From Salipiger profundus (GTDB lineage: Bacteria; Pseudomonadota; Alphaproteobacteria; Rhodobacterales; Rhodobacteraceae): a DNA stretch of 64,000 nucleotides. A program made the translations under genes and the position numbers. The DNA is taken from positions 1,939,501-2,003,500 of the forward strand of contig NZ_CP014796.1 in the NCBI RefSeq assembly GCF_001969385.1, written 5' to 3'. How positions within the stretch are numbered: the stretch's first letter is position 1; the number at the start of each line of letters is the position of its first letter. Positions 37,219-45,622 of the stretch are shown here, piece after piece. The notes below the pieces were generated by a model. That model ran no database searches. It was not told where the DNA came from and saw only the letters and a list, made by a program, of their open reading frames with translations.

Positions 37219-37353
37219 TCAGGCGCTGAGCTGCTTGCGGCCGCGGGCGCGGCGCGCGTTCAGGACCTTGCGGCCCGCTTTGGTCGCCATGCGGGCGCGG
37301 AAGCCGTGACGGCGCTTGCGAACCAGGTTCGACGGCTGAAAGGTGCGTTTCAT
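37219..37353 (-). CDS. rpmH: Ribosomal protein bL34
   Basis: A 44-residue ribosomal protein beginning [20 protein letters not shown] and ending KQLSA, identical in pattern to bacterial L34. It heads the conserved rpmH-rnpA-yidD operon and has GGAG upstream of the ATG. A near-consensus promoter lies 67 bases upstream. Confidence 0.98.
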   Translation of the reverse strand: MKRTFQPSNLVRKRRHGFRARMATKAGRKVLNARRARGRKQLSA

Positions 37354-37419
37354 CGCGCTCTACTCCGTTTTCGGGCAGCCCGGGACGGATTCGCCGGGCC
37401 GGTGTCATTCGAAGCCCGT

Positions 37420-37448
37420 CCTATAGGGAGGCATGGGCCTCATGTCAA
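37420..37448 (-). promoter_or_regulatory. Sigma-70 promoter of rpmH-rnpA-yidD
   Basis: On the minus strand a perfect TTGACA (37448-37443), a 17-base spacer and TATAGG (37425-37420). It is the best promoter match in the window and fits the high expression expected for L34. Confidence 0.78.
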
Positions 37449-37624
37449 ACCTCTTGTCGTAGGAAAGGCTGTCGTGCCCCGCTGCAACATTTCCGGGCAG
37501 GTTTGCGGGCGCATTGTTACAGGAGGCCTTGCCGGAAGGGCAATGCGGCCCGAACGCGTCACCTCGGATCAAGGCCGCGTGATAGGGCTGTTGCGATGCC
37601 GCGCGCTCGCGCATCTTGGAAGAC

Positions 37625-38395
37625 ATGACCGATACGCACCACGATCTTTCCCGCCCGCGCGAGACGGGCCAGCCGACCGACCGGCCCGGTCGCGGCATCG
37701 TCCGGCATCTGCCGCTTGCCGTCATCCTGCTGGCAGCCGTCGCGGGGTTCGTGACCCTGCGCGACTACATCAGCTTCGAGACGCTTGCCGAGCACCGCGA
37801 GGCGCTGCTGGCGTTGCGAGACGCGCACTACGTGCTGATCGCGGGCGCCTTCCTGCTGATCTATGTCGCCATCGTCGCCTTCTCGCTGCCCGGTGCCGCC
37901 GTGACCTCGGTGACCGGGGGCTTTCTCTTCGGTCTTGCCGCCGGCACGGTGTTCAACGTGGTGGCGGCCACCGTGGGGGCGCTGCTTATCTTCCTTGCCG
38001 CGCGTGCCGGTCTCGGCCAGACGCTTGCGACGCGCATGGACGCCTCGGAGGGGCGGCTGGGCAAGCTCAAGGCCGGGCTGCGCGAGAACGAAGTCAGCGT
38101 GCTGCTTCTGCTGCGGCTCGTGCCCGTGGTGCCGTTCTTCGTGGCGAATCTGCTGCCGGCGCTGGTGGGCGTGAAGCTGCGCAGCTTCCTCTGGACGACC
38201 GCGCTGGGAATCATCCCGGGCGCACTGGTGTTCACCTCGATCGGCGTCGGTGTCGGCGAGGTCTTCGACCGGGGCGAAACGCCCGACTTGAGCCTGCTCT
38301 GGGCGCCGCAGGTGCTGGGGCCGTTGCTCGGCCTCGCGGCGCTTGCCGCTCTGCCGATGGTCATTCGCGCGATCCGTGGCCGGCGGGAGATCTGA
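37625..38395 (+). CDS. TVP38/TMEM64 (DedA-related) membrane protein
   Basis: A 256-residue protein with about six membrane segments: one near 29-48, a SNARE-associated/VTT core (FSLPGAAVTSVTGGFLFG, about 80-98), then LLRLVPVVPFFVANLLPAL and a C-terminal helix. The family is linked to lipid scrambling and membrane homeostasis; some bacterial members are transporters. The ATG at 37625 has GGAAG just upstream. It ends 3 bases before the flavoprotein gene, a pairing often seen for TVP38 proteins. Confidence 0.85.
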   Translation: MTDTHHDLSRPRETGQPTDRPGRGIVRHLPLAVILLAAVAGFVTLRDYISFETLAEHREALLALRDAHYVLIAGAFLLIYVAIVAFSLPGAAVTSVTGGFLFGLAAGTVFNVVAATVGALLIFLAARAGLGQTLATRMDASEGRLGKLKAGLRENEVSVLLLLRLVPVVPFFVANLLPALVGVKLRSFLWTTALGIIPGALVFTSIGVGVGEVFDRGETPDLSLLWAPQVLGPLLGLAALAALPMVIRAIRGRREI

Positions 38396-38398
38396 GCC

Positions 38399-39817
38399 AT
38401 GCAGACCCTCAAGACGGATCTTCTCGTGATCGGTGCGGGCTCCGGCGGGCTGTCGGTCGCGGCCGGAGCGGCGCAGATGGGCGCCCGCGTGGTGCTGCTC
38501 GAACCCGGAGAGATGGGCGGCGATTGCCTCAACCATGGCTGCGTGCCGTCGAAGGCGCTGATCGCGGCGGGAGAGCGGGCGCACGGCATGACGGGGGCGG
38601 CAGCCTTCGGCGTTGGCCCGAACGCGCCGCAGGTCGACTACGCGGCGGCGCAGGACCACGTCGCCGAGACCATCGCCCGCATCGCCCCGATGGACAGCCC
38701 CGAGCGCTTCGAGGGCTTCGGCGTGACCGTCATCCGCGAGGCGGGCCGCTTCATCTCTGCGCGCGAGGTGCAGGCCGGTGCTCATGTCATCAGGGCGCGG
38801 CGAATCGTGGTGGCAACCGGCTCGTCGCCCTTCGTGCCGCTGATTCCGGGGCTGAGCGAGGTGCCCTATCTCACCAACGAAACGCTCTGGGATCTGCGCG
38901 AGCGGCCCGAGCATCTGCTGATCGTCGGCGGCGGTCCCATCGGGCTCGAGATGGCGCAGGCGCACCGGAGGCTCGGCAGCAGGGTGACGGTGATCGAGGC
39001 AGAGCGCGCGCTTGGCCGCGAGGATCCCGAGATGGCGGCCATCGTGCTCGAGGATCTGCGAACCGAGGGCGTCGAGATCCACGAGGACACGCCCGCCCGC
39101 GCTGTGCGCGGCACCGCTGGAGCCATCGAGATCGAGACGGCGGATGGCCGCTGTCATCGCGGCACGCATCTTCTCGTGGCGGTCGGGCGGCGCGCGAACA
39201 CGGACGGTCTCGGGCTCGAGGCCGGGGGCATCGCCGCGACCGGGCAGGGCATCACCGTCGACGCGGGGCTGCGCACGAGCAACCGCCGGGTCTATGCCAT
39301 CGGCGACGTGGCGGGCGGGCCGCAGTTCACACATGTCGCGGGCTATCACGCGGGGCTGGTGGTGCGGAACGCGCTCTTCGGGCTGCCGGTGCGGGTGAAG
39401 CCGCAGATCCTGCCGAGGGCGACCTACACCGCGCCGGAACTGGCACAGGTCGGCCTGACCGAGGCCGAGGCCCGACAGGTTCACGGCGACCGGCTCGAGG
39501 TCATCCGCCAGCCCTGGCAGCACAATGACCGCGCCGTTGCGCAGCGGGCGACCACCGGGTTGCTCAAGGTGATGGTGGTGCGCGGGCGGCCCGTGGGGGC
39601 GTCGATCGTCGGCGCGCAGGCGGGCGAATTGATCGCGACATGGGCGCTTGCCCTGTCGGCTGGCCTGAAAATGAGCCAGATCGCCGGCATGGTCGTGCCG
39701 TATCCGACGATTGCAGAACTTAACAAACGCGTTGCGGGAACCTATTTCAGTCCACGTCTGTTTGAAAACGAAACAGTGAAGAGAATTGTAAGAGTGGTGC
39801 AGCGCTGGCTGCCCTGA
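38399..39817 (+). CDS. FAD-dependent NAD(P)-disulfide oxidoreductase, mercuric-reductase-like
   Basis: A 472-residue class I pyridine-nucleotide disulfide oxidoreductase. It has FAD motif IGAGSGGLSVAAGAA, redox pair Cys43/Cys48 (CLNHGC), NAD(P) motif IVGGGPIGLEMAQAH and the second FAD motif YAIGDV. The C-terminal dimerisation domain has VPYPTIAELNKR where lipoamide dehydrogenases have His-Pro-Thr, so the usual His-Glu catalytic pair is missing, as in mercuric-reductase relatives. No mer genes and no N-terminal HMA domain are present, so mercury reduction is unlikely. It is 3 bases after the TVP38 gene and 20 before the kinase. Substrate unknown. Confidence 0.82.
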   Translation: MQTLKTDLLVIGAGSGGLSVAAGAAQMGARVVLLEPGEMGGDCLNHGCVPSKALIAAGERAHGMTGAAAFGVGPNAPQVDYAAAQDHVAETIARIAPMDSPERFEGFGVTVIREAGRFISAREVQAGAHVIRARRIVVATGSSPFVPLIPGLSEVPYLTNETLWDLRERPEHLLIVGGGPIGLEMAQAHRRLGSRVTVIEAERALGREDPEMAAIVLEDLRTEGVEIHEDTPARAVRGTAGAIEIETADGRCHRGTHLLVAVGRRANTDGLGLEAGGIAATGQGITVDAGLRTSNRRVYAIGDVAGGPQFTHVAGYHAGLVVRNALFGLPVRVKPQILPRATYTAPELAQVGLTEAEARQVHGDRLEVIRQPWQHNDRAVAQRATTGLLKVMVVRGRPVGASIVGAQAGELIATWALALSAGLKMSQIAGMVVPYPTIAELNKRVAGTYFSPRLFENETVKRIVRVVQRWLP

Positions 39818-39837
39818 CGGGACAAGACTGAATCCGA

Positions 39838-41220
39838 ATGCTCAACTCGCTATCCGGCCGTTTCCTCATCCTCACGACCGTCTTCGTGATGCTGGCCGAG
39901 GTGTTGATCTTCGTGCCCTCCGTCGCGCGGTTCCGTGCCGACTACCTGAACGACCGTCTCGAACGGGCGCAGATTGCCTCGCTGGCGCTTCTGGCCGATG
40001 ACATGATCGACCCCGATCTGGAGCGCGAGCTGCTGGCCAACGCGGGCGTCTACAACGTCGCACTGCAGCGCAACGCCGCGCGCGAGCTCATGCTGTCCTC
40101 TCCGGTGCCGGGGCAGGTGTCGCACAGCTTCGATCTGCGCGAGGCCGGGCCGGTGACCCTGATCCACGACGCGCTTCGTCGGCTGCTCGATCCGGAGCCG
40201 CGCACCATCCGGGTGCTCGGCTATCCGTCGCGCGAGGCCGGGCAGCTCATCGAGGTCACCATGGACAGCGCCCCGCTGCGCAATGCCATGCTGGAATACG
40301 GGCTGCGTGTGTTCCTGCTGTCGGCGGTGATCTCTGTCATCACCGCGCTGCTGCTCTTTCTCGCCGTCCGCCGCCTGCTGGTGAAGCCGATCAAGCGCGT
40401 GGTCGGGCAGATGCAGCGCTACGCCGAGGCTCCCGAGGACGCCCGGCGCATCATCAAGCCCTCTGCCGGCGTGCGCGAGCTGCGCGAGGCCGAGGAGGCG
40501 CTGCAGTCGCTCGAGACGCAGCTCTCCGCCTCGCTGCGGCAGAAGGAGCGCCTTGCGCAGCTGGGGGGGGCAGTGGCGCGGGTCAGCCACGACCTGCGCA
40601 ACATCCTCACCTCGGCGCAGCTCTTCACCGACCGCATCGAGGTGTCCGAGGATCCGGCCGTGAAGCGCATGGCGCCGAAGCTGGTCGGCTCGATCACCCG
40701 CGCGGTGTCGCTCTGCGAGAACACGCTGGCGTTCGGCCGCGCCGAGGAGCCGGCGCCGGTGCTGACCCAGTTCAACCTCGCAGCGCTCGTCGGGGAAGTG
40801 CTCGATGCTGAGCGGCTGGCAATCGGCGACCACGATCTCAGCCTGTCCGAGGACATCCCGGGCGGCATGCAGATTCGCGGCGATCCGGAACAGATCTACC
40901 GGATGATCGGGAATCTCGTGCGCAACGCGCGGCAGGCGATCATCGGCTCGGGCGAAGCGGGAGAAATCAGTGTCTCGGCCCGTATCGAGGACGACGACTG
41001 GGTGATCGACGTGACCGACACCGGGCCCGGTCTGCCGCCCAAGGCGCGCGACCACCTCTTCCAGCCGTTCCAGGGCGGTGTCCGCAAGGGCGGTGCGGGG
41101 CTCGGGCTCGCGATCGTGGCGGAGCTGGTGCGCAATCACGGCGGCACCCTGCAGCTTGCCCGCTCCGATGCGCAGGGCACGTGCTTCGAAATCCGTTTGC
41201 CGATGGGCGAGAACGCCTGA
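39838..41220 (+). CDS. Membrane sensor histidine kinase (orphan)
   Basis: A 460-residue kinase. Membrane segments near 7-28 and 160-181 enclose a 130-residue periplasmic sensor with no domain I recognise. A HAMP region (about 180-235) leads to the phospho-acceptor His251 in SHDLRN, then N-box NLVRNARQAI, G1 DTGPGLP and G2 GGAGLGLAIV. There is no response regulator gene nearby. It follows the flavoprotein gene closely, suggesting one operon of membrane protein, redox enzyme and sensor. A tRNA promoter begins 24 bases after its stop. Confidence 0.87.
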   Translation: MLNSLSGRFLILTTVFVMLAEVLIFVPSVARFRADYLNDRLERAQIASLALLADDMIDPDLERELLANAGVYNVALQRNAARELMLSSPVPGQVSHSFDLREAGPVTLIHDALRRLLDPEPRTIRVLGYPSREAGQLIEVTMDSAPLRNAMLEYGLRVFLLSAVISVITALLLFLAVRRLLVKPIKRVVGQMQRYAEAPEDARRIIKPSAGVRELREAEEALQSLETQLSASLRQKERLAQLGGAVARVSHDLRNILTSAQLFTDRIEVSEDPAVKRMAPKLVGSITRAVSLCENTLAFGRAEEPAPVLTQFNLAALVGEVLDAERLAIGDHDLSLSEDIPGGMQIRGDPEQIYRMIGNLVRNARQAIIGSGEAGEISVSARIEDDDWVIDVTDTGPGLPPKARDHLFQPFQGGVRKGGAGLGLAIVAELVRNHGGTLQLARSDAQGTCFEIRLPMGENA

Positions 41221-41244
41221 TTGAAAAAACTGCGAAAAAGTCTC

Positions 41245-41273
41245 TTGCAACTCCCGGCGCCAGAGTCTAGATC
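41245..41273 (+). promoter_or_regulatory. Promoter of tRNA-Arg
   Basis: TTGCAA (41245-41250), 17 bases, TAGATC (41268-41273), eleven bases before the mature tRNA 5' end. Spacing and -10 hexamer equal those of the tRNA-Ala promoter at 8392-8420. Confidence 0.65.
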
Positions 41274-41283
41274 ACGCCTCAAC

Positions 41284-41360
41284 GGACCGATAGCTCAGCT
41301 GGATAGAGTACTTGACTACGAATCAAGGGGTCGGGGGTTCGAATCCTCCTCGGTCCGCCA
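41284..41360 (+). tRNA. tRNA-Arg(ACG)
   Basis: A 77-base tRNA with encoded CCA. Acceptor GGACCGA pairs with TCGGTCC. D arm contains AGCTCAGCTGGATAGAG. Anticodon stem CTTGA/TCAAG encloses loop CTACGAA, giving anticodon ACG, whose A34 is normally edited to inosine by TadA to read CGU, CGC and CGA. T arm GGGGTTCGAATCCTC. Confidence 0.97.
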
Positions 41361-41368
41361 GAATTTCC

Positions 41369-41406
41369 AAGGCCCGATGCAAATTGCATCGGGCCTTATT
41401 CTTTTT
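41369..41406 (+). terminator. Rho-independent terminator of tRNA-Arg
   Basis: A perfect 13-bp stem (AAGGCCCGATGCA 41369-41381 and TGCATCGGGCCTT 41385-41397) with loop AAT, followed by ATTCTTTTT. It starts nine bases after the tRNA. Confidence 0.88.
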
Positions 41407-41532
41407 GGCGCGAGTTTAATCGAAACCATGTTGGGCCTGTGCAATCGGGCCTTGGTGGTCTCTGCGAGATTTCGATAAACGGGGAAGGATGGCCGCAGAG
41501 CGTGCCTGAGTGCGCGGGTGAAGCGCGGGGGC

Positions 41533-41559
41533 GCTCCGGAGGCGTGTTGCCCCCGGAGC
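41533..41559 (-). terminator. Hairpin downstream of glnD
   Basis: Seven-base arms (GCTCCGG 41533-41539, CCGGAGC 41553-41559) just after the glnD stop codon. There is no T-run on the minus strand, so intrinsic termination is uncertain. Confidence 0.35.
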
Positions 41560-41566
41560 TGTCCGA

Positions 41567-44317
41567 TCAGTCGTTCTGCGCGATGCGTTCCGTGCCCGCC
41601 TCGATCGCGGCGCGAAGGCGGCGCTCCAGCGTCTTCTGCTTCGAGGGCGTGTAGAACTTCAGGCCGAACATGTCCTTCACATAGAAGGTGTCGACCACCT
41701 GCTCGCCATAGGTCGCGATAACCGCGCTCGCGATGTAGACGTTGCTTTCGGACAGGGTCCGGGCAAGGTCGTAGAGCAGCCCCGGGCGGTCGCGCGTGTC
41801 GACCTCGATGATCGTGTAGATCTCGGAGCCCTCGTTGTCGAAGGTGACCGAGGTCGGCACGTTGAACGCCTTCTCGCGCTTCTTGAGCTTGCCGCGCGAC
41901 AGGATCGCCTCGCGCGGTTTCACCTCGCCCAGCAGGGTCTTGCGGATCGTGTCACGCAGACGGGGCAGGCGGCTTTCCTCGTAGGGCGAGCCGTCACCGT
42001 CCTGGATCCAGAAGGCCGCGGTGGCATAGCCGTCCTTGGAGGTGAAGGTGCGCGCGTCGACCACGTTCGCCCCCACCAGCGACAGCGCCCCGGCCAGCCG
42101 GGCGAAGATGCCCGGATGGTCCGACAGGGCAAAGCAGACGCGGGTGGCGTCGCGGTCCTCGTCGGGGTGGATGTCGATGCGGATCTCGTCGTCGCGAATG
42201 TCGCGCAGGAGTTCCGCGAAGACGGCGTGGGCGGTGACGTGCAGCCCCTGCCAGTAGGGCGGGTAATGCCGCTGGGTCTCGGCGCGCAGCTCTCTGGGCT
42301 CCCAGTCCGAGAGTGCCTCGCGCAGGGCCTTCTTGGCCTCGGCGCCGCGGTTCTCGCGGTTGAGCGCTTCCATGCCGTCTTCGAGCGCGCGGCGGGTCTG
42401 GCGGTAGAGCGCCCTGAGTAAAGCGGCCTTCCAGTTGTTCCAGACGTTGGGGCCCACGCCCCGGATGTCGCAGACGGTCAGCACCGTGAGCAGGTCGAGC
42501 CGCTCCTTCGTCTGTACCGCCTTGGCGAAATCCCGGACGGTGCGCGGATCGGCGATGTCGCGTTTCTGCGCCATGTCCGACATCAGCAGGTGATAGCGCA
42601 CCAGCCATTCGACGGTCGCCGTCTCGGACTTGTTGAGACCGAGCCGCGGCGCCACCTTGCGCGCGATGCGGGCGCCAAGAACGGAATGATCCTCGTCGCG
42701 GCCCTTGCCGATGTCATGCAGCAGCAGCGCGACATAGATTACCTTGCGGTTGACGCCTTCCTTGAGGATCGTCGAGGCAACGGGCAGTTCTTCGACGAGA
42801 TCGCCGTGCTCGATGTCGCTGAGGTGGCGAATGCACTGTATGGTGTGCTCGTCGACCGTGTAGCTGTGATACATGTTGAACTGCATCATCGCCACGATGG
42901 TCTCGAACTCGGGGATGAAGGCCCCGAGAACGCCCAGTTCGTTCATCCGGCGCAGCGAGCGTTCCGGGTTCCCGTGCTTCAGAAGCAGGTCCATGAAGAT
43001 GCGCCGCGCCTCGCGGTTGGTGCGCAGCTCATCGTCGATCAGGTGCAGGTTGGCCTTGACCAGCCGCATGGCATCGGGGTGCAGGAGCAGGCCGGTGCGC
43101 AGGCCTTCCTCGAAGAAGCGCAGCAGGTTCACCTTGTCCGAGAGAAAAGCGGTCTCGTCGACGATGGCGAGCCGGTTGTGGACCACCTCGTAACCGGGCT
43201 TCACCTTGGGGCCACGCTTGAGCATCCGCACGAGCAGCGGTGCATCCTTGCGGTGTTCGGCCTCGAGCGACGTCAGGAAGATGCGGGTGAGGTCGCCCAC
43301 GGCGGTGGCGTGCCGGAAATAGTCCTGCATGAACCACTCGACCGCGCGGCGGCCGCCACGGTCGACGTAGCCCATGCGCTCGGCCACCTCGACCTGCATG
43401 TCGAAGGTCAGCTGCTCGACCGCGCGGCCGGCGGCCAGGTGCAGGTGGCAGCGGGCGGCCCAGAGAAACTCCTCGGCACGGATGAAGGTGTCGTATTCCT
43501 CGCGCCGGAAGACACCCAGCGGCACGAGCTGTTCGGCGTCATCGGTATGGTGGATGTATTTCGTGATCCAGTAGAGGGACTGGAGATCGCGCAGGCCGCC
43601 CTTGCCCTCCTTGATGTTGGGCTCGACAACATAGCGCAGCCCCTGCTTGCGGTGGCGCTGATCGCGCTCCTCGAGCTTGGCGGCGACGAAGGCGCGCTCG
43701 GAGCCCTTGAAGAGGTCTTCCCACAGGCGGTTTTCCAGCTCGCGGGCAAGCGGCTCGTGACCGGTGATGTAACGGGTTTCGAGCAGCGCCGTGCGGATGG
43801 TGTAATCCTCTCCGCCGAGCCGCAGGCAGTCCTTCACCGTGCGAGAGGCATGGCCGACCTTCAACTTCAGGTCCCACAGGATGTAGAGCATCGACTCGAT
43901 CACGCTCTCGGCCCAGGGGGTGATCTTCCAGGGCGTCAGGAACAGCAGGTCGACGTCGGAGTAGGGCGCCATCTCGCCGCGACCGTAGCCGCCGACGGCC
44001 ATCAGCGTGAGGCGTTCGCCCTCGGTCGGATTGTTGAGCGGGTGCAGGCGCTGCGTCGCCAGGTCGAAGACGAGCCGCACGATGCAGTCGGTGAGCCAAG
44101 CGTAGGCTTCCGTCGTGGCAAAGGCTGCGCGCGGTTTCTCGTTGAAGGCGCCTGCGATGACCTCGCGGCCGTCCTTGCGGGCCGCCGACAGCATCTTGAC
44201 CGCGATCGCGCGGACTTCGGCTTCGGTCGTGGCCTCTGCGCAGGCCGCGAAAAGGGCGTCGCGCAGGGCCGGGAGGTCGATGATGCGCGAGGCCGGGGCG
44301 ATCAGGTCGTCCGGCAT
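41567..44317 (-). CDS. glnD: PII uridylyltransferase/uridylyl-removing enzyme
   Basis: A 916-residue GlnD. Nucleotidyltransferase domain with GGYGRGEMAPYSDVDLLF, a middle helical domain, an HD domain (LLHDIGKGRDEDHS) and two C-terminal ACT domains (HPGIFARLAGALSLVGANV; RPGLLYDLARTLSESNVYIA). It modifies PII proteins in response to glutamine and so sets nitrogen control. ATG at 44317 (MPDDLIAPAS) is preferred because it falls just after the upstream gene; an ATG at 44377 would overlap that gene's 3' end. It is 19 bases after the LpoA-like gene. Confidence 0.95.
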   Translation of the reverse strand: MPDDLIAPASRIIDLPALRDALFAACAEATTEAEVRAIAVKMLSAARKDGREVIAGAFNEKPRAAFATTEAYAWLTDCIVRLVFDLATQRLHPLNNPTEGERLTLMAVGGYGRGEMAPYSDVDLLFLTPWKITPWAESVIESMLYILWDLKLKVGHASRTVKDCLRLGGEDYTIRTALLETRYITGHEPLARELENRLWEDLFKGSERAFVAAKLEERDQRHRKQGLRYVVEPNIKEGKGGLRDLQSLYWITKYIHHTDDAEQLVPLGVFRREEYDTFIRAEEFLWAARCHLHLAAGRAVEQLTFDMQVEVAERMGYVDRGGRRAVEWFMQDYFRHATAVGDLTRIFLTSLEAEHRKDAPLLVRMLKRGPKVKPGYEVVHNRLAIVDETAFLSDKVNLLRFFEEGLRTGLLLHPDAMRLVKANLHLIDDELRTNREARRIFMDLLLKHGNPERSLRRMNELGVLGAFIPEFETIVAMMQFNMYHSYTVDEHTIQCIRHLSDIEHGDLVEELPVASTILKEGVNRKVIYVALLLHDIGKGRDEDHSVLGARIARKVAPRLGLNKSETATVEWLVRYHLLMSDMAQKRDIADPRTVRDFAKAVQTKERLDLLTVLTVCDIRGVGPNVWNNWKAALLRALYRQTRRALEDGMEALNRENRGAEAKKALREALSDWEPRELRAETQRHYPPYWQGLHVTAHAVFAELLRDIRDDEIRIDIHPDEDRDATRVCFALSDHPGIFARLAGALSLVGANVVDARTFTSKDGYATAAFWIQDGDGSPYEESRLPRLRDTIRKTLLGEVKPREAILSRGKLKKREKAFNVPTSVTFDNEGSEIYTIIEVDTRDRPGLLYDLARTLSESNVYIASAVIATYGEQVVDTFYVKDMFGLKFYTPSKQKTLERRLRAAIEAGTERIAQND

Positions 44318-44336
44318 CGCGCCTGTCGTCAGTGGC

Positions 44337-45533
44337 TCAGAAGCCTGCGCCTGAGAAGCTGGAGGGTGCAGGGTCAAGGATCACCATCTGGTTGTTGCGC
44401 ACGGTTGCGACGGCGAGCCCACGCTCGTTGGTGCCGTCGGACTTGAGCCGGAATACACCGCCCGTGCCTTGGAAACCAGCGGATTGCGTCAGCGCGCGCC
44501 CGGTCAGCGCGTCGCTGCGGCCCCGTTTCACCAGTGCACCGACGGCGGCGATGCCGTCAAAGGCGAGCCCGGCGAGCGGGTGCGGGGACGTGCCGTAGGC
44601 GGCGCTGAAGCGCGACGAGAAGTTCTGCTGCATCGACTGGTTCGGCAGGGTGAACCAGGCGCCCTCGGCCCCCGGGTAGCCGAAGAGCTCGGGCTTCACG
44701 TCCCAGCGCGTCAGGCCGATGTACTGGGTCTGCGCCGGGTCGACGCCGTTCTCGGGCATGACCTGCAGCAGGATCGGCATCGCCGCATTGGTGGCATCGG
44801 TGGTGATGAACACAGCGTCCGCACCGGATTCGGAGACCACGTTGCCCATGTTCTGCGCCGCCGAGGTCACACCGTCGATGCTGAGCGGGTAGGGTTGCGT
44901 CGTGGCGACGTCGATGCCGTTGTTGGCGGCGGCCTGCTGGATCGCCGAGCGGCCGAACTGGCCCGGCACGTCCTCGGAATAGAGCACGGCGACGCTGTCG
45001 AGACCTTGCCGGCGACCGTAGCCCATCAGGCGGTCGGCGGTGTTCACGAAGGTCGGCCCGAGCACGAAGAGGTTCCCGCCGGCAATCGAGGGGTTGTTCG
45101 AGAACGACAGCACGTTGACGCCCTCGTCCGCGACAACCTTGCTGGCCTCGACGGCGACTTCGCCGCGCAGCGGCCCGAGAATGATCTTGGCGCCCTCGTC
45201 GACGGCACGCTGGGCCGCGGAGGCCGCGGTCGCCGGTGAGCCGGCGGTGTCGTAGACCGCGAGGTCGATGTTCACCCCGTCGAGATCCGCGATGGCGAGC
45301 CGCGCGGCGTTCTCGAGATCGCGGGCGATGGTGCCTGCGCCCGAATCGCTGCGGGGCACGAGCAGGGCGACGCGCACGGGCTGCTTGGGGTCGATCTGCG
45401 GGCCGCCGCTGCCGGCGCCTCCGCCGCCCAGATCGGACATCATCGGCGCGCCGCAGGCGGCGACGAGACCTGCACTTGCCACGACGGCAGCGGTGCGGAG
45501 CGCCTTGCGGGCGCGGGACAAAACGGCGAACAT
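44337..45533 (-). CDS. LpoA-like lipoprotein (penicillin-binding-protein activator, periplasmic-binding fold)
   Basis: A 398-residue lipoprotein. The signal peptide ends in lipobox LVAAC with Cys27 as the lipidated residue. A Gly-rich linker leads to a type I periplasmic-binding fold (VRVALLVPRSDSG; KIILGPLRGEVAVEAS; AVLYSEDVPGQFGR; GLAFDGIAAVGALV). In E. coli LpoA the matching domain activates penicillin-binding protein 1A. Its place divergent from rsmI-yraN is the classical lpoA neighbourhood, which favours this role over amino-acid transport. Confidence 0.82.
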   Translation of the reverse strand: MFAVLSRARKALRTAAVVASAGLVAACGAPMMSDLGGGGAGSGGPQIDPKQPVRVALLVPRSDSGAGTIARDLENAARLAIADLDGVNIDLAVYDTAGSPATAASAAQRAVDEGAKIILGPLRGEVAVEASKVVADEGVNVLSFSNNPSIAGGNLFVLGPTFVNTADRLMGYGRRQGLDSVAVLYSEDVPGQFGRSAIQQAAANNGIDVATTQPYPLSIDGVTSAAQNMGNVVSESGADAVFITTDATNAAMPILLQVMPENGVDPAQTQYIGLTRWDVKPELFGYPGAEGAWFTLPNQSMQQNFSSRFSAAYGTSPHPLAGLAFDGIAAVGALVKRGRSDALTGRALTQSAGFQGTGGVFRLKSDGTNERGLAVATVRNNQMVILDPAPSSFSGAGF

Positions 45534-45552
45534 GCTGGTGGAACTCCCTCGA

Positions 45553-45594
45553 GATCAGGCGCGGGTTCGATCCCGCGCGGGTTTGAGGCTGATC
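45553..45594. repeat. Nested inverted repeats between lpoA-like gene and rsmI
   Basis: GCGCGGG-TTCGAT-CCCGCGC (45559-45578) lies inside an outer pair GATCAG (45553-45558) and CTGATC (45589-45594). It occupies the 89-base divergent gap and may be an operator serving both genes or an RNA hairpin in a 5' leader. Confidence 0.4.
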
Positions 45595-45622
45595 ATAGGC
45601 CAGCAGGAAGGCGGGTCCAGAA

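Noticed and set aside
38399..39817. Mercuric reductase (merA) or lipoamide dehydrogenase
   Set aside because: No HMA domain, no C-terminal cysteine pair, no mer neighbours, and the His-Pro-Thr/Glu catalytic motif of lipoamide dehydrogenase is missing.
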